Source: Singulisphaera sp. GP187 (GTDB taxonomy: Bacteria; Planctomycetota; Planctomycetia; Isosphaerales; Isosphaeraceae). From it: DNA of 64,000 nt. Positions 42,615 to 51,817 of the stretch are shown one piece after another (within the stretch, counting starts at the first letter, position 1; each line of letters opens with the position of its first letter). The translations under genes and the position numbers were made by a program. The stretch spans positions 2,446,727-2,510,726 of the forward strand of contig NZ_FSRB01000002.1 in NCBI RefSeq assembly GCF_900129635.1. Reading direction: 5' to 3'. The notes beneath the pieces were generated by a model. The model saw only the letters and a program-made list of their open reading frames with translations. It was not told the DNA's origin and did not search any database.

Positions 42615-43835
42615 TCAGCGGTCCAGCTCGGCAGCGATGATATTGAGACTTCCCAAGATCGCCACCACATCCGCAAGCAAGTGATCTTTGATGATGTGGG
42701 GGAAGATCTGGAAATGGATGAACGAGGGGGGGCGCGTCCTTGTCCGCCAGGCCGTCTGGCTGCCGTCGGTGATCAGGTAGTAGCCGAGTTCGCCGTTAGG
42801 CGCTTCGACCGCGGCGTAGATTTCGTTCTTGGGCGACTCGAGGCCGCGATTGGGCATGATCAGCTCGAAGTGCTGGATCAGGCCTTCCATGCTGTTGTAG
42901 ACCGAGCCCTTGTCGGGGAGCGGGAACTTCTCGGCGATCGGCACGTTGACCGGCCCGGTCGGCAGGCTTCCCAAGGCTTGGGTGATGATCCGGTGGCTCT
43001 GCCGCATTTCTTCCATGCGAACGAAGAACCGGGCGTAACAATCTCCCTCGGTCATGTACGGGACATCGAAATCGAAGTCGCGATAGGCCAGGTACGGCTG
43101 ATCCTTGCGGAGGTCGAACGTCACCCCACTGGCGCGGGCGAGTGGCCCGGCGACCGAGAGGCTGATGGCGTCTTCCTTGGTCAGGACGCCGACGCCGCGC
43201 GTTCGTTCCAGGAAGATCTTGTTCCTGAAGAGGAGCTTTTCCATGTCCGCATAGACTTTGGGAAAGCTCTGGAGGACCGCTTGAACCTTGCGAATCACCC
43301 GATCATTGAAGTCGTGGAGTACCCCGCCAACCCGGGTGTAGCCCGGGTGGAACCGATAGCCCGACATCTCTTCATAGACGTCGTAGATCTGCTCGCGGAG
43401 ATTGAACGCGAAGAGGAAGGCCGTGAATGCCCCAAGGTCGAGAGCGGCGGCTCCGGTGCAGAGCAAGTGATCGCTCAACCGGGCAAGCTCGCTGATGATG
43501 ACCCGGATGTACTGGCAACGCTTCGTCAGTTCGATATCGAGCAGGGTCTCGACAGCATGGTGCCACGCCACTTCATTCATGGGCGGGCTGATGTAATTCT
43601 TGCGGTCGACAATCGTCACATACTGGTTGAAGTTCAGGTGTTCGCCGAGCTTCTCGAACCCTGAATGCAGGTAACCGATGTCGGGCGTCGCCTTCACGAT
43701 CCGCTCACCATCCAATTCGAGGATGAGCCGAAGGGTCGTGTGCGTCGCGGGGTGCTGAGGCCCGAAGTTGAGGGTCCAAGTGAATTGCTTGGATTCCGCG
43801 GCAAGTTCGGGATCGTCGAGCAAGTTGGCCGGCAT
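42615..43835 (-). CDS. nuoD: NADH-quinone oxidoreductase subunit D
   Basis: A 406-residue quinone-site subunit, homologous to [NiFe] hydrogenase large subunits but lacking the metal cysteines. Key text is NFGPQHPATHTTLRLILEL near residue 27 (the conserved His), YVTIVDRKNYISP near 75, and the C-terminal LGSLNIIAAELDR. It is separate from nuoC, not fused. The gap to nuoE is 55 bases. Confidence 0.97.
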   Translation of the reverse strand: MPANLLDDPELAAESKQFTWTLNFGPQHPATHTTLRLILELDGERIVKATPDIGYLHSGFEKLGEHLNFNQYVTIVDRKNYISPPMNEVAWHHAVETLLDIELTKRCQYIRVIISELARLSDHLLCTGAAALDLGAFTAFLFAFNLREQIYDVYEEMSGYRFHPGYTRVGGVLHDFNDRVIRKVQAVLQSFPKVYADMEKLLFRNKIFLERTRGVGVLTKEDAISLSVAGPLARASGVTFDLRKDQPYLAYRDFDFDVPYMTEGDCYARFFVRMEEMRQSHRIITQALGSLPTGPVNVPIAEKFPLPDKGSVYNSMEGLIQHFELIMPNRGLESPKNEIYAAVEAPNGELGYYLITDGSQTAWRTRTRPPSFIHFQIFPHIIKDHLLADVVAILGSLNIIAAELDR

Positions 43836-43918
43836 TGATCTGGCACCTGCGAAAGAACGGCGTTCGTTTCAACGTGACTCAATACAGTACGACGGGGACC
43901 GCGGCCGGAACCGGGTCC

Positions 43919-44476
43919 TCAAGACTCTCCGCGCGTCAGGCGCGGGAAGTTGTGACGTTCGCCGCGTCCACGCAACGGATAATCTTTCCGCAGCGGGAAC
44001 GCCGTGAACTCGTCGGGCATCAAGATGCGACGCAGGTCGGGGTGTCCCGCGAACTTGATCCCGTACATGTCGAACACTTCACGTTCCATCCAGTCCGCGC
44101 CCAACCACAGGGGCACCACCGAAGGAAGCGTGGGTTCGGGGTCGTCGAGAGCGACCTTCACGACCAGAAACTCGGCCGTTTCGAGGTTTCTCACCACGTA
44201 ATGAACCTCGAAACGCGGTCCGGTCCGCCCGGGATAGCCGAGATAATCCGCCCCACCCAGCTCCGAAAGCATGGCGAACCCGCAGCGATCCTTGAGGGCA
44301 CGAAGCAGGTCGACCAGCCGATCCGCGGGAACGTAGAGACGGAAGTTGTCTCGGAACCGCGTGAGGCTGAAAACCCCTTCGCCAAATAGGCCCGTGAGGG
44401 TGGCCAAGGTGGCTGCGTGAGGATCAACGGGCGTCGTTGTCTCGGTGCTCATGGTCGTCGGCTCACTCCCACTCAA
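43919..44476 (-). CDS. nuoC: NADH-quinone oxidoreductase subunit C
   Basis: A 185-residue connecting subunit. The 30-kDa signature is visible around residues 125-150 (WMEREVFDMYGIKFAGHPDL) and the end FPLRKDYPLRGRGERHNF. The first ~20 residues (Met, Ser, Thr, Pro-rich) are variable. It is located between nuoB and nuoD. Confidence 0.96.
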   Translation of the reverse strand: MSGSEPTTMSTETTTPVDPHAATLATLTGLFGEGVFSLTRFRDNFRLYVPADRLVDLLRALKDRCGFAMLSELGGADYLGYPGRTGPRFEVHYVVRNLETAEFLVVKVALDDPEPTLPSVVPLWLGADWMEREVFDMYGIKFAGHPDLRRILMPDEFTAFPLRKDYPLRGRGERHNFPRLTRGES

Positions 44477-44485
44477 ATTCGCGAA

Positions 44486-45196
44486 TCACTTGGTATCGTC
44501 AGAGCCGAGCAGACCAGGTCCGCCGGGAAGCCGGTAGCCAAATCGATCTTCGTCACCACGTTCCCCGGTCACCGAGTAACCCGCAGGAACGTCGCGGCGT
44601 TCTTCGATCATCTTTTCGCGCTCGAGCAGCTCTGGCAGACCCAAGCCCGCGAGCGAACCCCCACGCTGAATTTTTTCTTGGAGGTCGATCACCGCCCGAA
44701 GAATTTGTTCGGGACGGGGCGGACACCCGGGGATGTAGATATCAACCGGGATAAACCGATCGATCCCCTGAACGACCGCATAGGTGTCGAAGATGCCCCC
44801 CGTCGAGGCACAGGCGCCCATGCTGATGCACCACTTCGGTTCCGGCATCTGGAGCCAGATCCGTTGCAGGACCGGCATCATCTTCATCGCCACGCGGCCC
44901 GCGACGATCATCAGATCGCACTGCCTCGGGGTAAACCGCATGACCTCAGCCCCAAACCGGGCGAGGTCGAACCGGCTCGCGCCCACGGCCATCAGTTCGA
45001 TGCCGCAGCAGGCGGTCGCAAACGGCATCGGCCAGAGGCTGTACTTCCGGCAGTAGTTCACCACCGAATCGAGCGTGGTCACGATCGTGTTCTCGGGAAC
45101 TTCGACTTTGCCGGCCGGCTGAATCGAGACCGCCGAACCGGTGGCACCCGAAAGGGTGATCGGCACGCTCGTCTCGTCGTTTGAGCTTATCGCCAC
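44486..45196 (-). CDS. nuoB: NADH-quinone oxidoreductase subunit B
   Basis: A 236-residue subunit binding cluster N2. I choose the GTG at 45196, because GGAAGGGGG precedes it by about 7 bases; a TTG at 45217 in the same frame lacks such a site. The cluster ligands are in FATACCGIELMAVG (paired Cys), SMGACASTGG and YIPGCPPRPE. Residues 1-35 and the last ~50 are extra, polar extensions. The start overlaps the nuoA stop by 10 bases. Confidence 0.95.
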   Translation of the reverse strand: MAISSNDETSVPITLSGATGSAVSIQPAGKVEVPENTIVTTLDSVVNYCRKYSLWPMPFATACCGIELMAVGASRFDLARFGAEVMRFTPRQCDLMIVAGRVAMKMMPVLQRIWLQMPEPKWCISMGACASTGGIFDTYAVVQGIDRFIPVDIYIPGCPPRPEQILRAVIDLQEKIQRGGSLAGLGLPELLEREKMIEERRDVPAGYSVTGERGDEDRFGYRLPGGPGLLGSDDTK

Positions 45197-45639
45197 TCGA
45201 ACACCCCCTTCCGCCAAGCGTAAGCGAACCCCGCGGCCAGGATCGCGACAAAGACGAGGATCTCGCCGAAAACGAGGTTGCGGAAGACAGGAGGGATCCC
45301 CGCCACGGCGGTGACCAGGAGGGCCGGAGCACCCGCCGCTGCGTCAGGCACCGCGGCGGCTGCCGCCACCGTCGGGCCCGCACTCCACTGAGCGACTGCC
45401 CACGGATAGAGGAAGAGCAGTTCCACGTCAAACAAGAGGAACACAATGGCCACGAGGTAGTAACGGACGTCGAACCGTTGCCGGGCATCCCCGATCGGAT
45501 CCATGCCCGACTCGTAGGGCATCTGCTTGACGGCCGTCTTCCTCTTCGGGCCAAGGATCGCGCTGGCGGTGGTCATGCCGACCGCTACGGAAATCCCGAC
45601 CAAAATCAACAGAAATATCGGCGTGAATTCTATACCCAT
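45187..45639 (-). CDS. nuoA: NADH-quinone oxidoreductase subunit A
   Basis: A 150-residue membrane subunit from the ATG at 45639 (MGIEFTPIFLLILVGISVAV); upstream in-frame sequence to 45768 crosses a terminator and is not coding. Three helices are seen, and the conserved loop YESGMDPIGDARQRFDVRYY contains the hallmark E-x-G and RF-V residues. A Pro/Ala-rich loop at about residues 95-120 is an insertion. It is the first gene of the nuo operon. Confidence 0.95.
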   Translation of the reverse strand: MGIEFTPIFLLILVGISVAVGMTTASAILGPKRKTAVKQMPYESGMDPIGDARQRFDVRYYLVAIVFLLFDVELLFLYPWAVAQWSAGPTVAAAAAVPDAAAGAPALLVTAVAGIPPVFRNLVFGEILVFVAILAAGFAYAWRKGVFEWR

Positions 45640-45680
45640 CTGTCGCGAGACCGCCCGGCCCGCCTCACATGCGTTTCGTG

Positions 45681-45702
45681 CTTTGTGAAACTGTTCACAA
45701 AG
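45681..45702. promoter_or_regulatory. Crp/FNR-type operator upstream of nuoA
   Basis: A perfect palindrome with 9-base arms and a 4-base centre contains TGTGA-N6-TCACA, the consensus for Crp-type regulators. It ends 41 bases before the nuoA ATG and starts 7 bases after the previous gene's terminator. A regulator of the Crp/FNR family probably controls the nuo operon here; no promoter -10/-35 pair stands out. Confidence 0.6.
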
Positions 45703-45709
45703 TCGAACT

Positions 45710-45736
45710 AAAAAAATCCCAGCTCGAAAGCTGGGA
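45710..45736 (-). terminator. Intrinsic terminator of the secreted-protein gene upstream of nuoA
   Basis: Minus strand: TCCCAGCT-TTCG-AGCTGGGA (8-bp stem, tetraloop) followed by seven T. It separates transcription of the 45899-46696 gene from nuo. Confidence 0.9.
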
Positions 45737-45898
45737 CCAACAGGGGAGACGTCAACGATCATACGCAAGATGATCGAGATAACAAGGGGGGACTGGATTC
45801 AGTCCTCGTCTCCCCCGATTTATCGCTCCGTTTTTTCGGTGTTTTGCGTGCGAACGAACAACCAATCCATCCAGATAGATCTGGAAAAGTGTGCGTGA

Positions 45899-46696
45899 TT
45901 ACTTGGGCTTGGAAACGCCCGATCGGGGTGCCAGTCCGGGAGCCGTCAGTCGATTGGAGGAGTCGAGCTCCTGGCTCTCACGGAGGATTTCCGTGGGGGA
46001 CTTGGGTCGTTTCGGCGTCTCCCTGGTTCCGCCGAAGAGCGGTGACCGACCCGACGCCGCGCCGGAGGGTGGGGTCGCACTTCTTCGTCGCGCACTGGTG
46101 GCCGACGACGCTCTGGCCTCGATCTTCGTCGCCTCCGAGGCCTCGGGGTTTGGTTCTCGTCCGGTCCTAACACGAGAAGTGGCGAGGTCGCGGGAAACTT
46201 TGTTGGCGTCCTTGGTGTAGGCTCGATAGAGCTCGGCGCGCTTGCGCGGGTCCTTCTCCTTCAAATAGGCCATATACTTCTCGTGTCGCGACCGCTGGTC
46301 TTCGTGGAAGGTGCGATCACTTTCCTGATTGGGCTGGTAAATCCGCCCGTAATCTTTGTCATATTGGCGGTAGGCTGAATAATAAGGGACGCCCGGCCCG
46401 GTCCGCCTTCGCCCCGTGCCGAAATCGTCGCCGATCGTCGAGTCGGATTCCAGGAACCGCTGAAACTGGTTAGGCCCAGCGTATCCGCCCCGTTCCAGCA
46501 GGTTCTGGTTGGGGGTGAGTCCATAGCCCGACGGATAACTTGGGTAGACGAACTGTTCGTATTGCTGATTGTACGGTTTGTAGGGATCGGCGGTGTGATC
46601 CTGGGCGTTCGCGAGTCCAGTCCAGCCCATGGAGGTCAGGACGAACAGGCCAGCACTCGCGAGACGCCGGAAATCTAGAGCTCGTTGCACCAACAT
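45899..46696 (-). CDS. Secreted hypothetical protein
   Basis: 265 residues from the ATG at 46696, which follows a strong RBS AAAGGAG at 6 bases; the frame continues to 46777 without support. Residues 1-32 form a signal peptide (RRLASAGLFVLTSMGWTGLANA, with cleavage expected after ANA). The mature part begins with a Tyr/Pro/Gln-rich region (PYKPYNQQYEQFVYPSYPSG), then a charged helical stretch (EKYMAYLKEKDPRKRAELYR), then a disordered Ser/Arg/Pro-rich tail. No domain was recognised. It is probably periplasmic or envelope-associated. It ends in its own terminator. Confidence 0.8.
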   Translation of the reverse strand: MLVQRALDFRRLASAGLFVLTSMGWTGLANAQDHTADPYKPYNQQYEQFVYPSYPSGYGLTPNQNLLERGGYAGPNQFQRFLESDSTIGDDFGTGRRRTGPGVPYYSAYRQYDKDYGRIYQPNQESDRTFHEDQRSRHEKYMAYLKEKDPRKRAELYRAYTKDANKVSRDLATSRVRTGREPNPEASEATKIEARASSATSARRRSATPPSGAASGRSPLFGGTRETPKRPKSPTEILRESQELDSSNRLTAPGLAPRSGVSKPK

Positions 46697-47258
46697 CGGC
46701 CACTCCTTTGATTCAAAGAGGCCCCCGACTTCCCATGTCATCGGAAGGATCGATGGGCAACAGGCGCGCCGACCCATCTTTCATTCTAACACACCGAAGC
46801 TCGCCGAACATGGCCCTCACCGTCCGATTGGGAGATGGTGAACCCATTCGTTCTGGAAGAAAAGCGACTGCATCGGCTGGCCAAGCGCCCAGCTGAGACG
46901 AACGGGGCCCATGGTGGTTAACTCGACCGCCTGTCTCAACTTTGGATCGCTGCGTCCCTCTTGCACTTGATCGGAAGCCGGCTCCGTTGCGCTGAAGTCC
47001 GGTTGGTGATTTCCGCTTCACGATCCGCACTCTTTGCGGGTCGAATCCGTTTCGCGGGCCGTGCGACGGAATTCCGGTGGATTGGGAACCGGGGAAGAGC
47101 CCATTTGGTTGGTTGCCACAAACCCAGGGCAAGACGGTGGAAACAGGGCGGGAATGGGATATGATGGTGAGATCGCGGCAAGGGTCGATCGCGTTCTTCT
47201 GCCTGGTTTCGCCGCCGGGCTCGCCTCACCATGGATGGGCCAATCTGGGGAGTCTCTG
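46697..47258. other. 562-bp divergent intergenic region
   Basis: It lies between two divergently transcribed secreted-protein genes. Open frames here are short and lack RBS and protein-like composition. I see no RNA gene or clear promoter pair; the region must hold both promoters. Confidence 0.5.
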
Positions 47259-48623
47259 ATGATTGGTGCGTATCTCGCGTTCGCCGTCTTGGTCGGCCAA
47301 GTCCCCGCGTCCGATCCGATGGTCCTCGTCACCCAATTGGGTTCCGCACGTTACGCACAGCGGGAAGCGGCCGCCGCGGCACTGGAGCGGCTCGGGCGTA
47401 CCGCACTCCCGGCGCTTCAAACCGCCAGGGACGTGAAGGACCCGGAGATCCGAGCTCGAGCCTCAAGCCTGATCACCAAAATTGAAGGGGCCTTGCTGAC
47501 GAAGCCGACCATGGTGGCACTCGATTTCCACGATCAGCCCATCGCCGAGGTCGTCCGTTCCTTCAGCGATCAGGCTGGCATCAAAATGGCGATTTACCCG
47601 GAACAGCCCCCTGCTCTACAACAGAAACGGATCACGCTCCAGGAGTCTGCGCCTCTGCCGTTCTGGAAGGCGTTGGATCGGCTCTGCGACGCGGGTCAGT
47701 TGCAATACAACTTCGGCATGCACGGCATGCCGAATGCCCGCGAACCGGTTTTTCCGCTCTTCTCGGGAGCGGGCCGCCCCGCCGGACCGATGTCGGATCA
47801 CGGCCCGTTCCGTGTGAACCTCGTCGGACTCCACTATCAGCGCCACGTCCAGTTCTTCCCGACGGGTCAGCCACTGCCATCGAACCGGGTTGGCTTACCC
47901 CCCAACCCGGTGGATCCGAAGCGACCCGGCTACACCGTGAACGAAGAGTTCTACGCCCAGATCCAGGTGGCCGCCGAGCCCAGGCTCTCGGTCAGCCAGA
48001 ACGGACCGCTCAAGCTCGTCGAGGCGATCGACGAGCGCGGCCAATCGCTCCTGATCCCCGAAAATAACGCACAGACCCTTCAACGCCAATCGGCCTACTT
48101 CGGTCTGACCGCCGGACCCAATTTACATCTACAGGCCCCGCTACGGCGTCCCGAGCAACCCGGCCAAGAGATCAAGCGGCTCCGGGGCGTCTTGCCTGTC
48201 GTCGTCGCGACCCGAAAGGGAAATCCGCTGGTCGTTCCCTTGAGCGGATCGAGCGGCAAGTCATTCCGTAATGACGAGGCGACGGTCGAAGTCCAGGAGA
48301 TTCGAGTCAATCCGAATACGAATCAAACGAATATCCAGATCGCCGTCCGAACGAACCGAACTTCCGGGGGGGAGGCGGACCTGCTGGCGGCGCTACCGAC
48401 CGCGATGGGCCGGCGGAGCGAGACGAGCCAGCAGCAGCTCGAGGTCGTCGATGGCCAAGGGAAACTGATTCCTTGGTATTTGACCAACGACGCGGAAGGG
48501 TCGCGGATGACCTTGACCCTCACGCCCCAAGAGCAGGGTGCAGCCACCGAAATTCGCTACTATGCGATGGTCCGGGCCGTCACGGACGTGAACTTCGAGT
48601 TCACCGACGTTCCCCTCCCCTGA
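47259..48623 (+). CDS. Secreted hypothetical protein with HEAT-like and STN-like regions
   Basis: 454 residues from the ATG at 47259, preceded by GGGGAG at 7 bases; the frame is open back to 47034 but that part is not coding-like. The signal peptide is MIGAYLAFAVLVGQVPASD. Residues ~20-75 are HEAT-like (LGSARYAQREAAAAALERLG). Residues ~85-150 resemble the secretin/TonB short N-terminal (STN) fold: VALDFHDQPIAEVVRSFSDQ ... FWKALDRLCDAG. The C-terminal half is beta-rich without a known domain. The same arrangement is common in planctomycete secreted proteins of unknown role. Confidence 0.8.
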   Translation: MIGAYLAFAVLVGQVPASDPMVLVTQLGSARYAQREAAAAALERLGRTALPALQTARDVKDPEIRARASSLITKIEGALLTKPTMVALDFHDQPIAEVVRSFSDQAGIKMAIYPEQPPALQQKRITLQESAPLPFWKALDRLCDAGQLQYNFGMHGMPNAREPVFPLFSGAGRPAGPMSDHGPFRVNLVGLHYQRHVQFFPTGQPLPSNRVGLPPNPVDPKRPGYTVNEEFYAQIQVAAEPRLSVSQNGPLKLVEAIDERGQSLLIPENNAQTLQRQSAYFGLTAGPNLHLQAPLRRPEQPGQEIKRLRGVLPVVVATRKGNPLVVPLSGSSGKSFRNDEATVEVQEIRVNPNTNQTNIQIAVRTNRTSGGEADLLAALPTAMGRRSETSQQQLEVVDGQGKLIPWYLTNDAEGSRMTLTLTPQEQGAATEIRYYAMVRAVTDVNFEFTDVPLP

Positions 48624-48659
48624 GCCAGGCTCGCGAGCGGAGCGCGGATGGTCTTGGGA

Positions 48660-49808
48660 TTAAAGGATCAGGACGAGGTTGTCCTTATGGATGACCTCGT
48701 CATAGAGTGCTTCCTCGAGCGTTTGTCGTGCTTGTTCCGTACGCAAGCCCCGGATCAAGCGAGCCTCGGTGGTCGCGTAGTTCGTGAGTCCGCGAGCGAA
48801 CTCCTGGCCTTGATCATCGCGGATCCCCACCACGTCGCCTTTGTCGAATTCGCCGACCACTTCGACGACTCCGATGGCCAGCAAGCTCCGCGAACCTGAC
48901 TCGAGCGCATGTCGGGCTCCGGTGTCCACGACGTAATGGCCTTTAGGTCGGGCGGTCAAGCCGATCCAACGCTTGCGAGCGGCCTGCGTCGAACCGCGGG
49001 CGAGAAAGAGCGACCCCACGGCTTCTCCCGCCATGATCCGGGTCAGAGGATCCGCTTTCTGGCCGGAGGCGATGATGACCGAGCCTCCGGCGTGGGTGAC
49101 CAGGCGCGCGGCCTCGAGCTTGCTGCGCATCCCTCCGGTGCCGAGCGTACTCCGGCTCGTCCCCGCCCGTCCAAACGTCTCTTCGTCGAGATTCACCACG
49201 AGCGGAATCGGTTCTCCGCCAATTTCGCCGGTGCCGGGATCGGTGGGATAAAGCCCGTCGACCACGCTCAAGATCACGAGCAGCGGGGCCTGGAGCAAGT
49301 TGGTGACCATGGCCGCGAGTCGGTCGTTGTCGCCGAACTTGATCTCGGCGACGCTGATCGTGTCGTTCTCGTTGATGATCGGGACGGCGTTCCAGTCGAA
49401 CAAGGCCGTGAGCGTATTCCTCATGTTCAGGTAGCGGGCGCGACTGTCGAAATCCTCGTGGGTCAACAAGAGCTGCGCGGCGTGCCGTCCGTGACGGCGA
49501 AGCCCTTCATCATACGCCCGAATGAGGTAAGATTGCCCCACGGCCGCCGCGGCCTGGAGTTGCGGCAGATTCTCGGGACGACGCGTCAGATTGAGCTGCC
49601 CCAGCCCGGCTCCGACGGCCCCTGAACTCACCAGCGCCACTTTGCGGCCGGTGGCCATGACCGCGCAAAGCTGCTCGGCCAGGTGGCCGATCCGCGCCGG
49701 GTCGAGCCTGCCGCTCGGGTCTGTCAAAACGCTGGTGCCGACCTTGACGACCCAGGTTTGTGCCGAGAGAACCACATCATCGCGAACCAGGTCACGTACC
49801 ATCGCCAT
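48660..49808 (-). CDS. proB: Glutamate 5-kinase with PUA domain
   Basis: A 382-residue enzyme for the first step of proline synthesis: L-glutamate + ATP to glutamyl 5-phosphate. The amino acid kinase domain shows WVVKVGTSVLTDPSGRLD at the start, ALVSSGAVGAGLGQL, PIINENDTISVAEIKFGDND and TGGMRSKLEAARLV. The C-terminal PUA domain (about residues 285-375) makes it the long form known from E. coli. It is convergent with the STN-like gene (36 bases between stops) and divergent from purF. No proA is visible in the window. Confidence 0.96.
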   Translation of the reverse strand: MAMVRDLVRDDVVLSAQTWVVKVGTSVLTDPSGRLDPARIGHLAEQLCAVMATGRKVALVSSGAVGAGLGQLNLTRRPENLPQLQAAAAVGQSYLIRAYDEGLRRHGRHAAQLLLTHEDFDSRARYLNMRNTLTALFDWNAVPIINENDTISVAEIKFGDNDRLAAMVTNLLQAPLLVILSVVDGLYPTDPGTGEIGGEPIPLVVNLDEETFGRAGTSRSTLGTGGMRSKLEAARLVTHAGGSVIIASGQKADPLTRIMAGEAVGSLFLARGSTQAARKRWIGLTARPKGHYVVDTGARHALESGSRSLLAIGVVEVVGEFDKGDVVGIRDDQGQEFARGLTNYATTEARLIRGLRTEQARQTLEEALYDEVIHKDNLVLIL

Positions 49809-49975
49809 GAATCGAGTCTCTAACGCAAGTGAAGTTGGGGTCTATTGTAACTAGAGCGATGACGCCGTCTTCCATCCATAAACGTCCGTGCTTATGGCAA
49901 AGCTTGGCCTCGATTTACGTCGGTTTCCGCACGGTTTGAACGGGAGATGAACGACCCAAGTCGATTGAGTGAAGG

Positions 49976-50004
49976 TTGTCTTCAGAGGCGAGTGCCATTA
50001 TAAT
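49976..50004 (+). promoter_or_regulatory. Candidate sigma-70 promoter of purF
   Basis: TTGTCT at 49976-49981 and TATAAT at 49999-50004 with a 17-base spacer. It is about 129 bases before the purF ATG, so the leader is long. No purine riboswitch-like fold was identified in that leader. Confidence 0.5.
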
Positions 50005-50132
50005 AAAGTCTCATTACCGGCCCTAGATCAACTGCGTGAACGAGCCAACGGGGCCCCGCGTCTCATTCCCTTTTGTTGCGCCCCCCACTTACGACAAGGG
50101 CGGGGGCTGGTCAACGGGAACCATCCAAGCTC

Positions 50133-51740
50133 ATGGGCGAACTGAATCACGAGTGCGGCGTGGCAGCCGTCTACCACGCTGCCGGTCCGACCGTCTCCAC
50201 GCTCGCACCGATCTCGGGAGATCCCAACAGCGTGACGCGGATGATTCCGCGGATGCTCTTGGATATGCAGAACCGGGGTCAGCTCGCAGCGGGAATGAGC
50301 AGTTTTCACCCCGGGCGCACCGCCCTGCTCAAAACGCACAAGGAAGTCGGAACGGTGGCCGAGGCGTTTCGCCTGAATCACAAGGCGAAATTTGAGGCGA
50401 TCATGCGCGGCCAAGATGGTCTCGCCGCGATCGGCCACGTGCGCTACGCCACCTGTGGTGGCGCGGATCGGAGCTATGCTCAACCGTTCGAACGCGAACA
50501 TGGCCGAATGGCCAAGTGGTTCGCGTTCGCGTTCAACGGGCAACTCGCCAACTACCAAGAGCTCAAGCAGGAACTCCTCGATCAAGGCGACTATCACCTC
50601 AAGCGAGATACCGATACCGAGATCCTGATGCACCTGCTCAGTCATGAGCTCCAAGGTGAGGGTCTCGAGACCGATTGGCAAGGGGTTTTCAGTCGGCTGG
50701 CCGATCGGCTCGACGGCGCCTACAACATCGTGCTGCTCTCGGCCAAGGGCGACCTGATCGTCGCCCGCGATCCCCTCGGCTTCCGTCCGCTCTGCATCGC
50801 CGAGAACGGCCCGCTGTTCGCAGCGGCCAGTGAAAGCTCGCCGCTGGCGAACCTCGGATTCCAGAACATTCGCTCCCTTGAACCAGGGACGATGGTGATC
50901 GCCAACCGGAGTGGGGTTCGGATCGAGCGGTTTGCCGCCTCGCCGCGTCGCGCTCACTGCTTCTTCGAATGGATCTACTTTGCCAACGTCGCGAGCACCT
51001 TGGACGACCGCTCGGTCTACCTGAGCCGGGCGACCCTGGGTGAGGAACTCGCTCGACTTGAAGATGTCCCGCTCGACCCCGAGACGATCGTCGTGCCAGT
51101 TCCCGACACCGCCAAAGCCGCGGCTGACGCCATGGCGTTTGCGCTCGGCGTGCGGTCGGTCGAGGGTCTGATGCGTAATCGCTACGTGGGCCGAACCTTT
51201 ATTGAAGGCACGGCGGACCGGGCAGCCAAGGCGCGGTTGAAGTACACGCCGCTTCCGGAAGTGCTCGCCGGCAAACGTGTCCTCCTCGTCGAGGATAGCA
51301 TCGTCCGCTCGACCACGATGCGGGCCTTGGTCCACGAAATCCGCGACCGAGGCGGTGCACGTGAGATCCATCTCCGCGTGGCCTGTCCGCCGATCATCGC
51401 TCCCTGCTTCTACGGGATCGATATGTCGCGACGCGATGAGCTCTTCGCCACCAAGTTCCTTAATTCGCCGGATGGCCGAATCTCACTTGAAGACCAGGAC
51501 CGGATGGCCAAGGAGCTTGGCGCCGATAGCCTGCGTTATCTTCCGGTCGAGGCGATTGCACGCGCGGTTTCGATGTCCTCCGACCAGCTCTGTCGCGCCT
51601 GCATCACGGGCCAATACCCGAGTGCCGCGGGTCAGAAACTCTATCAGATCGACATCGCGGGCGGCTCGCAACCCAAGGGAGCTGGCGGTAAGCGTGCTTA
51701 CGAGATGGCCGCGGCGAGCACGCCGCGCTCGAGGACCTGA
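50133..51740 (+). CDS. purF: Amidophosphoribosyltransferase
   Basis: 535 residues from the ATG at 50133 (MGELNHECGVAAVYH); the frame is open upstream to 50073 but the Ntn start fits this ATG. First step of purine synthesis: PRPP + glutamine to phosphoribosylamine. The glutaminase nucleophile is the Cys in ECGVAAVYH (residue 8), so a short propeptide must be removed. GHVRYATCGG is the conserved Arg/Thr loop. The PRTase loop VLLVEDSIVRSTTMRALV is at about residue 385. A C-terminal CRACITGQYP gives an Fe-S-type Cys. It is complete, and convergent with trmB across a shared terminator. Confidence 0.96.
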   Translation: MGELNHECGVAAVYHAAGPTVSTLAPISGDPNSVTRMIPRMLLDMQNRGQLAAGMSSFHPGRTALLKTHKEVGTVAEAFRLNHKAKFEAIMRGQDGLAAIGHVRYATCGGADRSYAQPFEREHGRMAKWFAFAFNGQLANYQELKQELLDQGDYHLKRDTDTEILMHLLSHELQGEGLETDWQGVFSRLADRLDGAYNIVLLSAKGDLIVARDPLGFRPLCIAENGPLFAAASESSPLANLGFQNIRSLEPGTMVIANRSGVRIERFAASPRRAHCFFEWIYFANVASTLDDRSVYLSRATLGEELARLEDVPLDPETIVVPVPDTAKAAADAMAFALGVRSVEGLMRNRYVGRTFIEGTADRAAKARLKYTPLPEVLAGKRVLLVEDSIVRSTTMRALVHEIRDRGGAREIHLRVACPPIIAPCFYGIDMSRRDELFATKFLNSPDGRISLEDQDRMAKELGADSLRYLPVEAIARAVSMSSDQLCRACITGQYPSAAGQKLYQIDIAGGSQPKGAGGKRAYEMAAASTPRSRT

Positions 51741-51770
51741 GCACCGACCGCGGTTCCGATCGACACCGCC

Positions 51771-51812
51771 ACGACTCACTCGGTTCTCTGGTTGGAGAGC
51801 CGAGTGAGTCGT
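51771..51812. terminator. Bidirectional terminator between purF and trmB
   Basis: Arms 51771-51788 and 51795-51812 pair over 18 bases with one G-T/A-C type mismatch, with a 6-base loop. The plus-strand exit is TTCGCTT. It serves both convergent genes. Confidence 0.75.
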
Positions 51813-51817
51813 TTCGC

